Below the pieces are notes generated by a model, which was given only the letters and a program-made list of their open reading frames with translations, made no database searches and had not been told where the DNA came from. The position numbers and the translations under genes are program-made. Shown here piece after piece: positions 37,661-46,851 of a stretch of DNA of 64,000 nucleotides. Source of the DNA: Stenomitos rutilans HA7619-LM2 (GTDB lineage: Bacteria > Cyanobacteriota > Cyanobacteriia > Leptolyngbyales > Leptolyngbyaceae); contig JAHHIE010000015.1 of NCBI GenBank assembly GCA_019358945.1, positions 56,022-120,021 on the forward strand, read 5' to 3'. Each line of letters opens with the position of its first letter. Position 1 is the stretch's first letter.

Positions 37661-37790
37661 GCTCTATTGCAGGCTGAATCCGATCGAACGGTCAAAAAAA
37701 GCAGTTGTTAGCTGTTGCTGTCGGCTTTTAGCAGCATGACATTTTAACAACTAACAACCAAGCTCTAACAGCAGCTTTACCCGCGTGTTC

Positions 37791-38378
37791 TTACTCAAAC
37801 TGGTCAAGCAACTGGTCTTCAATCATGGGCAGCAGCGGCTCAATTTTTTCCAACTCTTCGGGCGAGAGTAGCTGCGGTTGGTTGTCTGCATCAACCCGCG
37901 CCAGAATGAAAAATGGGTCAAGTGGCGCGTAAATGCCAAACTCCTGCTCTTCGTAGTAGAAACTTGCTAAGAATTGCAGTTCCTCTTCTTCGCCCTCTGT
38001 GTCAGATTCCAGACCAGCCAGGTCGTCTTCCTCGGTGAGATCGGGGAGTTCGCCTTCAACTGTCAGGGTTACAGCCGTGCGCTTCAGCACCAGGTTTTGC
38101 TCTTCTAGAACCACTTTGGCGACGGGAAAGAGGACATCAATGTCTTCATCGTCTTCGACTGGGACCGCTTCTTCCTCATCACCATCTTCCTGCCAGGCAA
38201 TGATTTCGACAGGCGAGTTCACTGGCAGCAACAGCACATACTCTTGCCCTTCTACTTCTAGAGCATGCTCAATGGTGCAGTTAATCGTCCGTCCGGCAGT
38301 GTCCGTCAGGGTGACGGTTTCTACATCCATCTCAAGATCCTCTTCATCCATTCCGGACTCTCCACTAAAATCGATCAT
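37791..38378 (-). CDS. DUF3727 domain protein
   Basis: 195 aa, very acidic. It starts at ATG 38378 or 38351 (MDEEDLEMDVETVTLTDTAG). It has two similar beta-rich halves, each with a hydrophobic core such as YVLLLPVNSPVEII and FGIYAPLDPFFILARVD, typical of DUF3727/DUF1292 proteins in cyanobacteria and plastids. The function is unknown. It lies between ruvX and mltG on the same strand, and the four genes from the GNAT gene to mltG may be one unit. Confidence 0.85.
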   Translation of the reverse strand: MIDFSGESGMDEEDLEMDVETVTLTDTAGRTINCTIEHALEVEGQEYVLLLPVNSPVEIIAWQEDGDEEEAVPVEDDEDIDVLFPVAKVVLEEQNLVLKRTAVTLTVEGELPDLTEEDDLAGLESDTEGEEEELQFLASFYYEEQEFGIYAPLDPFFILARVDADNQPQLLSPEELEKIEPLLPMIEDQLLDQFE

Positions 38379-38411
38379 TTTGCAGGCAATCTACCCACCT
38401 CTGCCCGTGAC

Positions 38412-38903
38412 TCAGAAGACGGTAGAATCCAGGGCTTCGGAATCAGCCGCGTCGGGCGTGAGAGATGGTTGAGTGTAAGGTGCCTTGAGGCGGCGCTCAT
38501 CCAACCATTGTTGCAGAATGAGTGACGCAGCTTTGCGATCGATAAGTCCTTTATGGCGAGAAGGCGAAATCTTTTGTGCGTGAAGCAACTGTTCTGCTTG
38601 AAAAGAGGTAAGGCGTTCGTCAACGTATTCCAGTGGTAAATGAAGTGCGGTTGACATGGCCTGAGCAAATTTCTGCACGTGTCGCGCTTGGGTGCCGATC
38701 GTGCCGCTCATGGTATACGGCAAACCTACCACCAAAATGGTGACATCGCGCTCAGCGACTAATGCCTGGAGCTGGCTCACCACATGATGAAAGGACAGGC
38801 GCTCGATCGTCGTTAAGCCAGTCGCAATCAGCCCTGTTCGATCGCACCCTGCCACTCCAATCCGTTTTTTGCCAACGTCTAAGCCCAACGCAGAGATTTG
38901 CAT
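38412..38903 (-). CDS. ruvX: Holliday junction resolvase-like RuvX/YqgF
   Basis: 163 aa from ATG 38903, which has AGGAGG upstream; GTG 38924 is the alternative. LGLDVGKKRIGVA is the RNase H-fold start, LVVGLPYTMSGT and YVDERLTSFQAEQLL are the other family motifs. Members process pre-16S rRNA ends or branched DNA. It begins 21 bp after the GNAT gene. Confidence 0.93.
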   Translation of the reverse strand: MQISALGLDVGKKRIGVAGCDRTGLIATGLTTIERLSFHHVVSQLQALVAERDVTILVVGLPYTMSGTIGTQARHVQKFAQAMSTALHLPLEYVDERLTSFQAEQLLHAQKISPSRHKGLIDRKAASLILQQWLDERRLKAPYTQPSLTPDAADSEALDSTVF

Positions 38904-38924
38904 CCTCTGTGCCTCCTCTGGCAC

Positions 38925-40265
38925 CTAACAGCAAGGCCCTTCCTGAGGTGGGTCAGAAAATTCGGCTGGTGTGGGCAAATTTAGTAATGGATTGTTGCTC
39001 CGTACCGAGTCATCTGTGTTGCTGGCCTGATGAGGGGGCATACTCACATCTGCCTTTGGATCGGTGGTGGATTGATTCCAGGTACGTAGGAGCGAAATGC
39101 GCCCCGGCACAGGCTTACGGGCCGGTTTAAACCCTTGCAGCACTTCAGAAAGCTGGAGCGAGTCAAGCGCCATTGGCAGTTTCGATTCTCGCAGCTTGTG
39201 CCACACCGATCGCGACATCATCAGTGTATGAGCGACTCGACTTGCTCCAACCCGCTCCAGATATTCTTCGCGCTCTGGTTGGTAGTCAGAGGAAGCCAGC
39301 TCTACGCTTTGGGGTGGCACTTCTTGGGTGATACGCGCCATTTGAGACATCAGTTCAGGGTAGAGCCAGGTGTAGGCAGGGTGAACCGTAAGCTGTGCCT
39401 GGTGTGGCTGTGAGCCGTCGCGACAAAGGCGAATTTGAAAGTAGCCGATCGCGGCTTTCCGCTGAGGCTCAAAGACGTATCCACTGACGGCTTCCGCATG
39501 GCTAAACCAATTTTTGACTCCACCCATCAGTGAGCTAAACAGGCTCGTTTTGAAATCTAAAACGTGACGATCGAAGACTTGCCGTACCAGGGGAGGCATA
39601 GCGGCTGTATCTAGCTGATACAGCAATTGGGCATCCGCATTACTGATAGGTAGAAGGTTGGGCAGGTCGGGTTCGCGCTCAGCAATATCTTGCAGTTGCT
39701 CTGGCGCAAGCACCCAGTAGGTCATTTGCGCCAGCGGCTGAAAACCATTCTGCCGATACAGCGCCAGCAGAGCCGTGTCATTAACATCGACTTCCAACAG
39801 CCAGGTACGTGCTTCCCAAATCTTTTCAAAGCAGTGTCTTAGAAGCTGGGAACCAACGGTGGCAAGGCTCAGCTTTGGTGGTGCTTTCGATGGTTCGGGG
39901 GTTTCTTCTGTAAGCGATTCAATGGTCGGTTCAGCGCTCGGCACGACAGCAACGCGATCGACGCGCCACGTACTGCGAGTGCGGTTGAAGGGCGCAATCC
40001 GAATCATGCCGCGCAGTTGGTTGTCCTGGTCTGCCAAGTACGCACCGAAGGTCTGCTGTGATGGTGCCCAAACCAGGCTCAACGCTTTTTTCAACCCATG
40101 CAAGGGTTTAAACAATAATGCTTTGGCTGGTTTTTCGACGTTGGTGGTGCCGTGCTCACGATCGCGATCGACATCTGCCTCACAAAGACGTTCGACCGTT
40201 TCCAGATCACGATACTGGATCGATCGAATCACAATTGGAGTCGTCTGAGGTAGAACTTGGGTCAT
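38925..40265 (-). CDS. GNAT-family N-acetyltransferase, long form
   Basis: 446 aa. The N-terminal ~185 residues look like a GNAT domain, with RSTWRVDRVAVVPSA, then VGSQLLRHCFEKIWEARTW and ALYRQNGFQPLAQMTYW. A second part (about 190-400) resembles a further, degenerate GNAT fold (MGGVKNWFSHAEAVSGYVF). The substrate is not evident. The C-terminal ~50 residues are low complexity. Start at ATG 40265. Confidence 0.8.
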   Translation of the reverse strand: MTQVLPQTTPIVIRSIQYRDLETVERLCEADVDRDREHGTTNVEKPAKALLFKPLHGLKKALSLVWAPSQQTFGAYLADQDNQLRGMIRIAPFNRTRSTWRVDRVAVVPSAEPTIESLTEETPEPSKAPPKLSLATVGSQLLRHCFEKIWEARTWLLEVDVNDTALLALYRQNGFQPLAQMTYWVLAPEQLQDIAEREPDLPNLLPISNADAQLLYQLDTAAMPPLVRQVFDRHVLDFKTSLFSSLMGGVKNWFSHAEAVSGYVFEPQRKAAIGYFQIRLCRDGSQPHQAQLTVHPAYTWLYPELMSQMARITQEVPPQSVELASSDYQPEREEYLERVGASRVAHTLMMSRSVWHKLRESKLPMALDSLQLSEVLQGFKPARKPVPGRISLLRTWNQSTTDPKADVSMPPHQASNTDDSVRSNNPLLNLPTPAEFSDPPQEGPCC

Positions 40266-40515
40266 CGTGGGTATGGCTGCAACCAGCCGCGCGCAACGTC
40301 GAGAACCGGAAGGCTCAATTTACATTCTGGCTCACTTCATATTCTAAAGGGTTTATACACTAAACCGGGTTTTCTAACGTACACAGGCTGAAATTGCAGA
40401 CAACGCTACAGGCCAGCTATCAGCGGTCAGCGGAGAAGTTTTGAGTTGAACAGCTACCAACCCTCAGCGGGTTTCTAAAAACCAACAACTAATCACTAAT
40501 AACTTCTCTAGCCTT

Positions 40516-41721
40516 TTACCTCCTGCCTTGAACCGTTGCTGTCGCTGGCGTTTCTGAGGTTTTGACAGGGCGAATCAACACGACAGGGGTTTGTTCGCTG
40601 GCGTTTCCGGCTGGGTTTTTGATCAGGGCTTGCTTGAGAAACGATGTGGTTACGTCTGGAGAAGCCGCCAATATTTTCACGGCTCTCAGGTCGTTGACAT
40701 CGACGATCGCAGCCGAAAGGCCCGTTTCACGCTTGATTTGATCCACCACTTGCTGCGGGTCTGCTGGCCCCAGGACAATGAACTGGTCATAGGGCGGGAT
40801 AGTGCCTGTTACATCGTCAATGAGGCGCGCCTGTTCTCCGGCTAGCTGGTAAAAGACACCCGGTTTGCCCAGTACTTTGGCGATCGCGCCGACCGCAAAG
40901 GCAACCAGCACGCGCACAGGGCCGACTAAATCAACCAGGGTTTGCAAGCCACAAGCGGTTGCCAAACTGGAGGTGGGTAAAAAGAGGTAGCACAACCGCC
41001 GTGCCACCCATCCTGGCTTGATCTCACTGGGATGGCGGAAACGGCCCTGCATCACGGCTAGCGGCGTCTCCCCGATCGTCACAACATCGCCAGGTTGGGC
41101 ATTTGGCACCACGTAACGCTGCACGACTGCCAATGGGTTATCGAGATGCGTTAGCAGGTGAGTGCGAATGGGCAGCACATCCGCATTGGTCGCGGGTCGC
41201 CAGTTTTTAGAATCTTCGGGGCTGGGAAAGGTTAATGGCACAATGACATGACGCACCCTGGGTAGCCGTCCCTGTGGCCCGTAGCTAAAAAAATGGATGC
41301 GAATCCAGGCGACTCTCAAAGCGCTCAGGTCTTGCCCTTGAATTTCGACCTGAATTTCGATCGGAGAGGGGTCACGCTTGACGATGTGGCCTTCCCAGTA
41401 GCCGTCAGCCCTTGGCTCTGCATCCTTGTAGCGAGGAATAACCTGTGTGCTGGTTGTCATGCCATTGAGGCCAGCGATCGACAGCAGCTTTACGTCTACC
41501 CAAATTTCCGGCACCATGACTTCTAGCCGCTGAGTCAGGTTACGAAACTCCAGTTCGCCTACTAGTAAATAGCGCTGCGGTTCGTAGACCTCTAGCTGCC
41601 AGTGCCCAGCCGTTAGCTCCAGCTTATTGCCCGGTCGGCGGCGATATTGCACTTCCAGCGCTAGCAGCAACAGAAGTACGATACCAATGACCGCGATCGC
41701 AATGCTCCCAAGAATCCCCAC
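40516..41721 (-). CDS. Membrane-anchored CofE-like (F420-0 gamma-glutamyl ligase domain) protein
   Basis: 401 aa from GTG 41721 with one N-terminal membrane helix (IAIAVIGIVLLLLLALEV). A beta-rich domain of ~180 residues precedes a region resembling coenzyme F420-0:gamma-glutamyl ligase (GDVVTIGETPLAVMQGRFRH, AGEQARLIDDVTGTIPPYD). Cyanobacterial homologues carry this annotation, but F420-dependent genes are not seen here, so activity is doubtful. The tail ends in PVVLIRPVKTSETPAT. Confidence 0.7.
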   Translation of the reverse strand: MGILGSIAIAVIGIVLLLLLALEVQYRRRPGNKLELTAGHWQLEVYEPQRYLLVGELEFRNLTQRLEVMVPEIWVDVKLLSIAGLNGMTTSTQVIPRYKDAEPRADGYWEGHIVKRDPSPIEIQVEIQGQDLSALRVAWIRIHFFSYGPQGRLPRVRHVIVPLTFPSPEDSKNWRPATNADVLPIRTHLLTHLDNPLAVVQRYVVPNAQPGDVVTIGETPLAVMQGRFRHPSEIKPGWVARRLCYLFLPTSSLATACGLQTLVDLVGPVRVLVAFAVGAIAKVLGKPGVFYQLAGEQARLIDDVTGTIPPYDQFIVLGPADPQQVVDQIKRETGLSAAIVDVNDLRAVKILAASPDVTTSFLKQALIKNPAGNASEQTPVVLIRPVKTSETPATATVQGRR

Positions 41722-41830
41722 AAACGTTTTTTCGCCTAATCACTCTGTTAAAAAGTCTAGTAGGAGTTGGAAGTTTTGCAGCAAGAAGAAGGCAGAAGAA
41801 AGGAGGCAGGGGGCAAAAGACAGAAGAAAG

Positions 41831-41911
41831 GAGTCGGGAGTCGGGAGTCGGCTGATGGCTAACCACTGACCGCTAATTGCTCTTTAACTCAAAACTCAAA
41901 ACTCAAAACTC
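41831..41911. repeat. Intergenic heptamer tandem repeats
   Basis: Three GAGTCGG units (41831-41851) and three AAAACTC units (41891-41911) lie between two minus-strand genes. A polypurine stretch (41771-41830) precedes them. They belong to the same class of 7-base repeats seen inside mnmE and the LpxB-like gene. Confidence 0.8.
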
Positions 41912-42859
41912 TCCCCCTCCTGCTCCCCTTGCCGCCAAAATTTCTTCATCTACTGAAAAATCGATCCCCGCTTTATCTCGTCCAGAGGCGAGATAGTCGG
42001 TTTGGTACGAGTCTTTAAGACCTGAGATAAGGTCGTACTGAGGCTGCCAGTGGAGGTCGGTTTGGACTTTTTGAATGGAAGTAAAGAAGTGTTGAGTGCG
42101 GAGAGGAAAGGCTTTGCGCTTGCCAAAGTCAAATTGCTTGGGGTCGTAATGAACGATTTTGAGGTCATCGGGCGCTTTGTCAACAGCAATGGCGCAGGCA
42201 CGGGCCAAACCATCGAAGGTGACGGCACGATCGCCCGATACGTTGTAAACTTGCCCGATCGCGTGAGCCTTACCAAGCACTTGCGTCATGGCTTGCGCTA
42301 AATCCTGCACATGTCCAAACTGGGTCAGGTGTTGACCGTGACCTGGAATGGGAATGGGACGATCGCGCACGATGCGATCGAAAAACCAGGCTTCCAGATC
42401 GTTGTAGTTTTGAGGCCCGTAGATATAAGTGGGACGAATCGAGGTGAAGGGAACGTCATGCGTGACTAAATACGCTTCTGTCTCATGTTTGCCTTTATGC
42501 CGACTTTTGGGATCGATTGGATCGCCTTCAACATGGGGCAATTGATCCGCTTTGAGATACACGCCAGCGGAACTCATGTAGATAACGTGTTCGATTTTGC
42601 CTTGGAACAGTTCTATCAGTGGTTGGGTATCACTGAGTTCGCGTCCGTTGTTGTCAAAAATAGCATCAAAAGTTTCACCAGAAAGCGCTGCTTTCAGGTC
42701 TTCGGGATGGGTGCGATCGCCATGAAGCTGCTGAATCCCATTTACAGGCGCAGGGTTTTGACCGCGATTAAACAGCACTACCTCGTGGCCCTGTTTCACC
42801 AAAAGGCGCGTCAGATACACGCCGATAAACCGGGTGCCGCCCATCATTAAGATTCGCAT
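41903..42859 (-). CDS. NAD-dependent epimerase/dehydratase, CSP41b-like
   Basis: 318 aa from ATG 42859 (MRILMMGGTRFIGVYLTRLL); the frame to 42961 is not homologous. The nucleotide loop GGTRFIG and the catalytic YxxxK replacement region (SSAGVYLKADQLPH) fit an atypical short-chain dehydrogenase. The whole resembles plastid CSP41b, a stem-loop RNA-binding member of the family. The start follows the MOSC gene stop by 5 bp, so the pair is cotranscribed. The extreme C-terminus (AARGAGGGEF) is encoded by repeat-derived sequence. Confidence 0.85.
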   Translation of the reverse strand: MRILMMGGTRFIGVYLTRLLVKQGHEVVLFNRGQNPAPVNGIQQLHGDRTHPEDLKAALSGETFDAIFDNNGRELSDTQPLIELFQGKIEHVIYMSSAGVYLKADQLPHVEGDPIDPKSRHKGKHETEAYLVTHDVPFTSIRPTYIYGPQNYNDLEAWFFDRIVRDRPIPIPGHGQHLTQFGHVQDLAQAMTQVLGKAHAIGQVYNVSGDRAVTFDGLARACAIAVDKAPDDLKIVHYDPKQFDFGKRKAFPLRTQHFFTSIQKVQTDLHWQPQYDLISGLKDSYQTDYLASGRDKAGIDFSVDEEILAARGAGGGEF

Positions 42860-42864
42860 GTTCT

Positions 42865-43440
42865 TTACGTCCCGACGGCAACAACACTCCATTCTAAGCG
42901 TTCGGCTAAGATACGCACGTCGTCTCCTGTCATGATCGGGCCTGGACGCTCGACCGAACACACAATGCCCCGTCGTTTTTTGGCGACGGACACAAACCGC
43001 TGACTCAAGCGAGGCAGATCAGGATACAGCGTTTGGATCACGTCTCCAGGATGACGACAGGGGGCATTTTCGCCTTCACACACTAAGCCGGTGCCGTCTG
43101 GTAACAAGAGCCGGGAGCCAGCGGGTAGCTGCGTCAGATGAGGCAACCCGCTGACGAGAAGATTGGCTCCCAACCATTCTGGCAGTAACATGTCCAGCCC
43201 TAGCAGTTGAGCGATCTGGTCGCATTCCTCAACGGACACAATGCTGATTTGCCGCCGATTCCGAATTTCGGTGCCGCGTGGATACATGGGTTCTCGTCCC
43301 CCTGCTCGACGGGTCAGCCCATAATGGCAATCGCCAGGAATGCCTGCCATGTCTAAATGGACGCGATCAACTCGGCGTGTGACAAACGTTCCTGGTATGT
43401 CGGCAAGTAGAACCGATTCAACTGTTGCTGAGACTTTCAT
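42865..43440 (-). CDS. MOSC domain protein
   Basis: 191 aa. The MOSC fold shows IPGDCHYG, EWLGANLLVSGL and the conserved cysteine in ENAPCRHPG, a likely sulfur carrier residue. MOSC proteins relate to the molybdenum cofactor sulfurase C-domain. The substrate is unknown. It is translated just ahead of the epimerase gene. Confidence 0.87.
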   Translation of the reverse strand: MKVSATVESVLLADIPGTFVTRRVDRVHLDMAGIPGDCHYGLTRRAGGREPMYPRGTEIRNRRQISIVSVEECDQIAQLLGLDMLLPEWLGANLLVSGLPHLTQLPAGSRLLLPDGTGLVCEGENAPCRHPGDVIQTLYPDLPRLSQRFVSVAKKRRGIVCSVERPGPIMTGDDVRILAERLEWSVVAVGT

Positions 43441-43600
43441 GGTGTCTTAATAGGGTAGGCATTGTATTGCTAGCGGCATCGATCGAGCCATTCATTCTCT
43501 CTCCAGATGCGGCCGCAAACGGTTAAATCTACTACTCAAGTGGATGTAGTCTGTCAGCATCACCGTCAGACTAGAAGGAGATTTAAGAACATGAGTACTT

Positions 43601-44773
43601 ATGCAACGAAATTTAGCTGCGTCGGCTACGCCAAGTTTATCCCTGTCAGCCTTGATGGAAAGAGAGGTGGTAGAGCCGCGCGATCTGATAGAGCGGGGCG
43701 ATCGTGCACAAAAGCAAGATCAGTTTGCCCTTTTTACCCTTCCTAACTACGCCGAAGCAGAACAAGCCTTTGTCAAACTGCTTGAGGTAAACAACCTGGA
43801 TGAGAACCTGGATCAGCATACCCGGTTGCAGACCGTTTTTGAGAGTACAGTGGCAGCAGCCCTGGCAGTTGCTTATAGCGATGAGTATCAATCCGATGCT
43901 GCCCATTTGTTTTTGCACCGTATTCTGTATCGCATCAATCGCTTGAAGTTTTTCTGGTATGACGACTTAAACCGCTATACCAACGAGCGATCGCTCTACT
44001 TACAGACCATCCGCAATCAGATTGAAGCTGCGTGGCAAGCCTGGGAACTGTCACAGCTAGATGCGGCAAGCCTGAAGCGCCTAAATGTCGTAGAAATATT
44101 GCGTGACTGGTCTGCGGCTGACCTAGATCCCGAACTTTCTGATACAGGACGCTATTTTCAGGACGAGATGACTCTGGCAGGTTATCGCAAGATGCTGGAG
44201 ATTGCGTCGCTGGATGGCTTAGTCGAAGCGAGTCAGCTTTCGCGCACTTTGGGTGGTGTCGCCAACGAAATTCAAAGCGTGATGACGCGCCTGTTAGTAG
44301 AAGAATATGGGGTTGGTAAACTAGCACGCAAACACTCGACCCATTTCGCTACCATGTTGTCTGAGTTAGGCATGAGCACCGAGCCAGAAGCCTATTTTGA
44401 CGCAGTGCCGTGGGAAGTTTTAGCCACTATTAACCACAGCTTTCTCCTGTCTGAGCGCAAGCGTGACTATTTGCGTTACGTCGGCGGGCTACTCCATACG
44501 GAAATTTCGGTTCCTGCTGCCTTTAGCCCTTACAGCGCGGCGGCAGAACGACTTGGCCTATCAGCAGAGGCGATGAGCTACTGGACGCTGCATATCAAGG
44601 TAGATAAGTTGCATGGCCGCTGGATGCTGGATGAAGTTGCACTGCCTCTGGTTGAGCGCTATCCACACGACGCATGGGAGTTACTACTGGGGTATAAGCA
44701 ACAGCGGTTTATGGGCGATCGTGCTGGAGAAGCCGTAGCCCGCGCAGCAAAAGTGGCCGATCGAGAAGAATAA
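43601..44773 (+). CDS. Iron-containing redox enzyme family protein
   Basis: 390 aa, all-helical. It resembles the heme-oxygenase-like iron-containing redox (PF14518) family: the region HTEISVPAAFSPY and the helices with NDE/His ligand patterns (FQDEMTLAGYRKMLEIASLD, HSTHFATMLSELGM) agree. Such enzymes use a di-iron or mono-iron centre. The start is uncertain: AAGGAG at 43575 fits ATG 43591 in another frame, while ATG 43601 or 43655 are in this frame. Confidence 0.7.
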   Translation: MQRNLAASATPSLSLSALMEREVVEPRDLIERGDRAQKQDQFALFTLPNYAEAEQAFVKLLEVNNLDENLDQHTRLQTVFESTVAAALAVAYSDEYQSDAAHLFLHRILYRINRLKFFWYDDLNRYTNERSLYLQTIRNQIEAAWQAWELSQLDAASLKRLNVVEILRDWSAADLDPELSDTGRYFQDEMTLAGYRKMLEIASLDGLVEASQLSRTLGGVANEIQSVMTRLLVEEYGVGKLARKHSTHFATMLSELGMSTEPEAYFDAVPWEVLATINHSFLLSERKRDYLRYVGGLLHTEISVPAAFSPYSAAAERLGLSAEAMSYWTLHIKVDKLHGRWMLDEVALPLVERYPHDAWELLLGYKQQRFMGDRAGEAVARAAKVADREE

Positions 44774-44978
44774 AGCGAGAAGAGGGCACAGAGGACGGTG
44801 GAGGGGGTGGGGAGTAGGGGAGAGTTTTGAGTAGCGCTTTGCGCCGACAAGCTAGAGAGTTGTGAGTTGCGAATTGTTCCCCTGCTTCTTCTGCTTCTTC
44901 TGCCTTCTCCCAATCGCCCCCAACCTTAAACAGCCCTGATAGGATGAAGAGAGATGCACAAACTTAACAAAGCGGCTC

Positions 44979-45467
44979 ATGTCTTCTCTTGGAAATTTGC
45001 GTGATCTCTACCAGCAAGTCATTCTAGAACGTTACAAAAAGCCTCGCCATCGTGGCAAGACTGATCCAGTTGATCGCCAACAGCGGGGACACAACCCTTC
45101 TTGTGGAGACACGATCGAGTTAACCGTGCAACTTAATGCCACCCACGATCGCATTGAGGATGTCAAATTTGAAGGTGAAGGCTGCGCGATCGCGATGGCA
45201 TCCGCTGACTTGATGGCAGAAGCTATGCGAGGCCGCACGGTAGCGGAAGCGCTTCAGATGGTGCAGCGTTTTCAAACCATGATGCAAGGTAAAGATGAGT
45301 TCCCGTCGGAACTGCGTAAATTGAATGTGATGCAAGGCGTGTCGCAGTTTCCTGTACGAATTAAGTGCGCCACATTAACCTGGCATACTCTCAAGGCCGC
45401 ATTGGAGACTGCTAACGAAGGCAAGCCGGAGAGCTTTGTGAGCAATGAGAATGAAGACGTTGCCTAG
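44979..45467 (+). CDS. sufU: SufU/NifU-type iron-sulfur cluster scaffold
   Basis: 162 aa. Three ligand cysteines occur in NPSCGD, GEGCAI and RIKCATL. LRDLYQQVILERYKKPRH and the spacing match SufU/IscU scaffolds. It accepts sulfur and builds or transfers Fe-S clusters in the cytoplasm. No sufBCDS genes are nearby. A strong terminator follows at 45501. Confidence 0.9.
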   Translation: MSSLGNLRDLYQQVILERYKKPRHRGKTDPVDRQQRGHNPSCGDTIELTVQLNATHDRIEDVKFEGEGCAIAMASADLMAEAMRGRTVAEALQMVQRFQTMMQGKDEFPSELRKLNVMQGVSQFPVRIKCATLTWHTLKAALETANEGKPESFVSNENEDVA

Positions 45468-45500
45468 ACAGCATCAGGAATGAATTTAAGTGTAGTGACA

Positions 45501-45534
45501 CAAAAGCGCAGAGACCTAAATCTCTGCGCTTTTG
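45501..45534. terminator. Perfect 14-bp hairpin terminator after sufU
   Basis: CAAAAGCGCAGAGA (45501-45514) and its exact inverse (45521-45534) surround a 6-nt loop, with T-runs on the plus strand and the mirrored A-run on the other. It ends the sufU transcript. Confidence 0.85.
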
Positions 45535-46023
45535 CTATGCAAATTGATCAACGGATTAAACCTGTGAGCATGCTAGTACCAGCAAGTGACTCACTAACAG
45601 TAGCCTACGAGATTTCAGCCTTTTAGTTCAAATCGAGATCGCACGGTGGGATCACATGCTTTTATTAGCTTGGTCTGGCTAGTTCGGTCTACAGCATAGC
45701 GATCGACATCCACAAAGCGTAGCGATCGTCACCAATCACCTCAACATTAAATTAGAGATATTATTGCGAAATGTAAATGTCTGGAAGGCGAGAATCAGCA
45801 CAGCTAGGATTGTTACGGTTTTTTGCAAACCTGATCGGTGAAAAAGACGTCTTTCAAGCGTAAACCCTGCTTTTGATTTACACATTTTTATAAATACGTA
45901 CATAACGTAACGAGTGATTTAAGAATGCAGTGATACTATTTAAGTAATTGGATAAGGGGGCATTGGCTCTTCATAAAATGTGTTCTTTGAAGCCAAATTC
46001 TAAGGGCTAAGGAGTTGAGACTT
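45535..46023. other. Intergenic region, AT-rich
   Basis: 489 bp between sufU and the small gene at 46024. No credible ORF or RNA fold is evident. The 3' end is AT-rich around 45885-45960. AAGGAG at 46009-46014 is the ribosome binding site of the following gene. Confidence 0.35.
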
Positions 46024-46239
46024 ATGATTTTTGATGACCTTGATAACATAGAAGTTAAGCCAGAAACTCGTAATCACAGAGGTAGTTTCGTTCAAGAAAC
46101 ATCCTACAAATTGGTCAGTATTGATCGCGCAGGCTGGGCGTTTATTTGCATGAATGATGCCGTCTGCCATTATGTTGATCCTGATAATCTGAAACGTGCA
46201 GCAGCGATCGAGTCAGAGAAGGATCTTCTGCAAGCTTAA
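46024..46239 (+). CDS. Small hypothetical protein
   Basis: 71 aa from ATG 46024, preceded by AAGGAG (9-nt spacing). It is acidic and soluble: MIFDDLDNIEVKPETRNHRG, then SYKLVSIDRAGWAFICMNDA. A terminator lies 30 bp after the stop, so it is likely a real single-gene unit. I do not recognise the family. Confidence 0.65.
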   Translation: MIFDDLDNIEVKPETRNHRGSFVQETSYKLVSIDRAGWAFICMNDAVCHYVDPDNLKRAAAIESEKDLLQA

Positions 46240-46269
46240 TGCGAGGGCTGACCGTGAATAGGCGTGTCA

Positions 46270-46307
46270 GATGACTGGTTTTAAACCTAAACCAGTCATC
46301 TTTTTTT
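46270..46307 (+). terminator. Intrinsic terminator
   Basis: GATGACTGGTTT (46270-46281) pairs with AAACCAGTCATC (46289-46300), followed by seven T. It serves the small gene ending at 46239. Confidence 0.88.
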
Positions 46308-46585
46308 GCGATTTTTACTAATAGTATTCCTAACCGCACCAGTCCAGAGATGCGGTTCAATGTCGCCGTATGGTTATGTGTTAGCCACTCATGTTTATAA
46401 TTAATCTGCTAACCAGCCAAGCTTTGCATCTAGCAACCCTGCTCTACAGCCGCCCTAAATCATTCACGAAAAGCTATGGGCGAAAAGTATGGGGTAGTAT
46501 AAGCATCCAGCGGTCAGCCTGGACTGAAAAGCTGAAAGCTGAAAGCTAATCTAGAGTGACTTTCCCAAACCAAACGGATCGCTAT

Positions 46586-46843
46586 ATGAGAGATCGATTG
46601 CTTCAGTGGCTGAATGTAGCCTTAATGGTAGATTTATTTCTGGTTCTGTTTAGCTTTCTCTGGCTGGCGGCTGCGGTTGCTGGTCGAGCCGCTAACGTGC
46701 CGTTGGGCTTAGATCTCTGGTATAAGCTTTGGGAGCCTGTGTTTACACCCGCGTTGGGTATTTTGATGGCAGGTGCGTTGCTGAGCGGTGTGATTAGCTG
46801 GGTGAATAAGCAGTGGCGCGATCGCTCGGCAGACAATCTTTGA
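46586..46843 (+). CDS. Small two-helix membrane protein
   Basis: 85 aa from ATG 46586 (MRDRLLQWLNVALMVDLFLV); GTG 46556 gives ten extra residues. Two membrane helices (about 8-32 and 52-72) are followed by a charged C-terminus. No family is recognised. It meets the epimerase gene tail to tail, 8 bp apart. Confidence 0.6.
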   Translation: MRDRLLQWLNVALMVDLFLVLFSFLWLAAAVAGRAANVPLGLDLWYKLWEPVFTPALGILMAGALLSGVISWVNKQWRDRSADNL

Positions 46844-46851
46844 GTCGCTTA

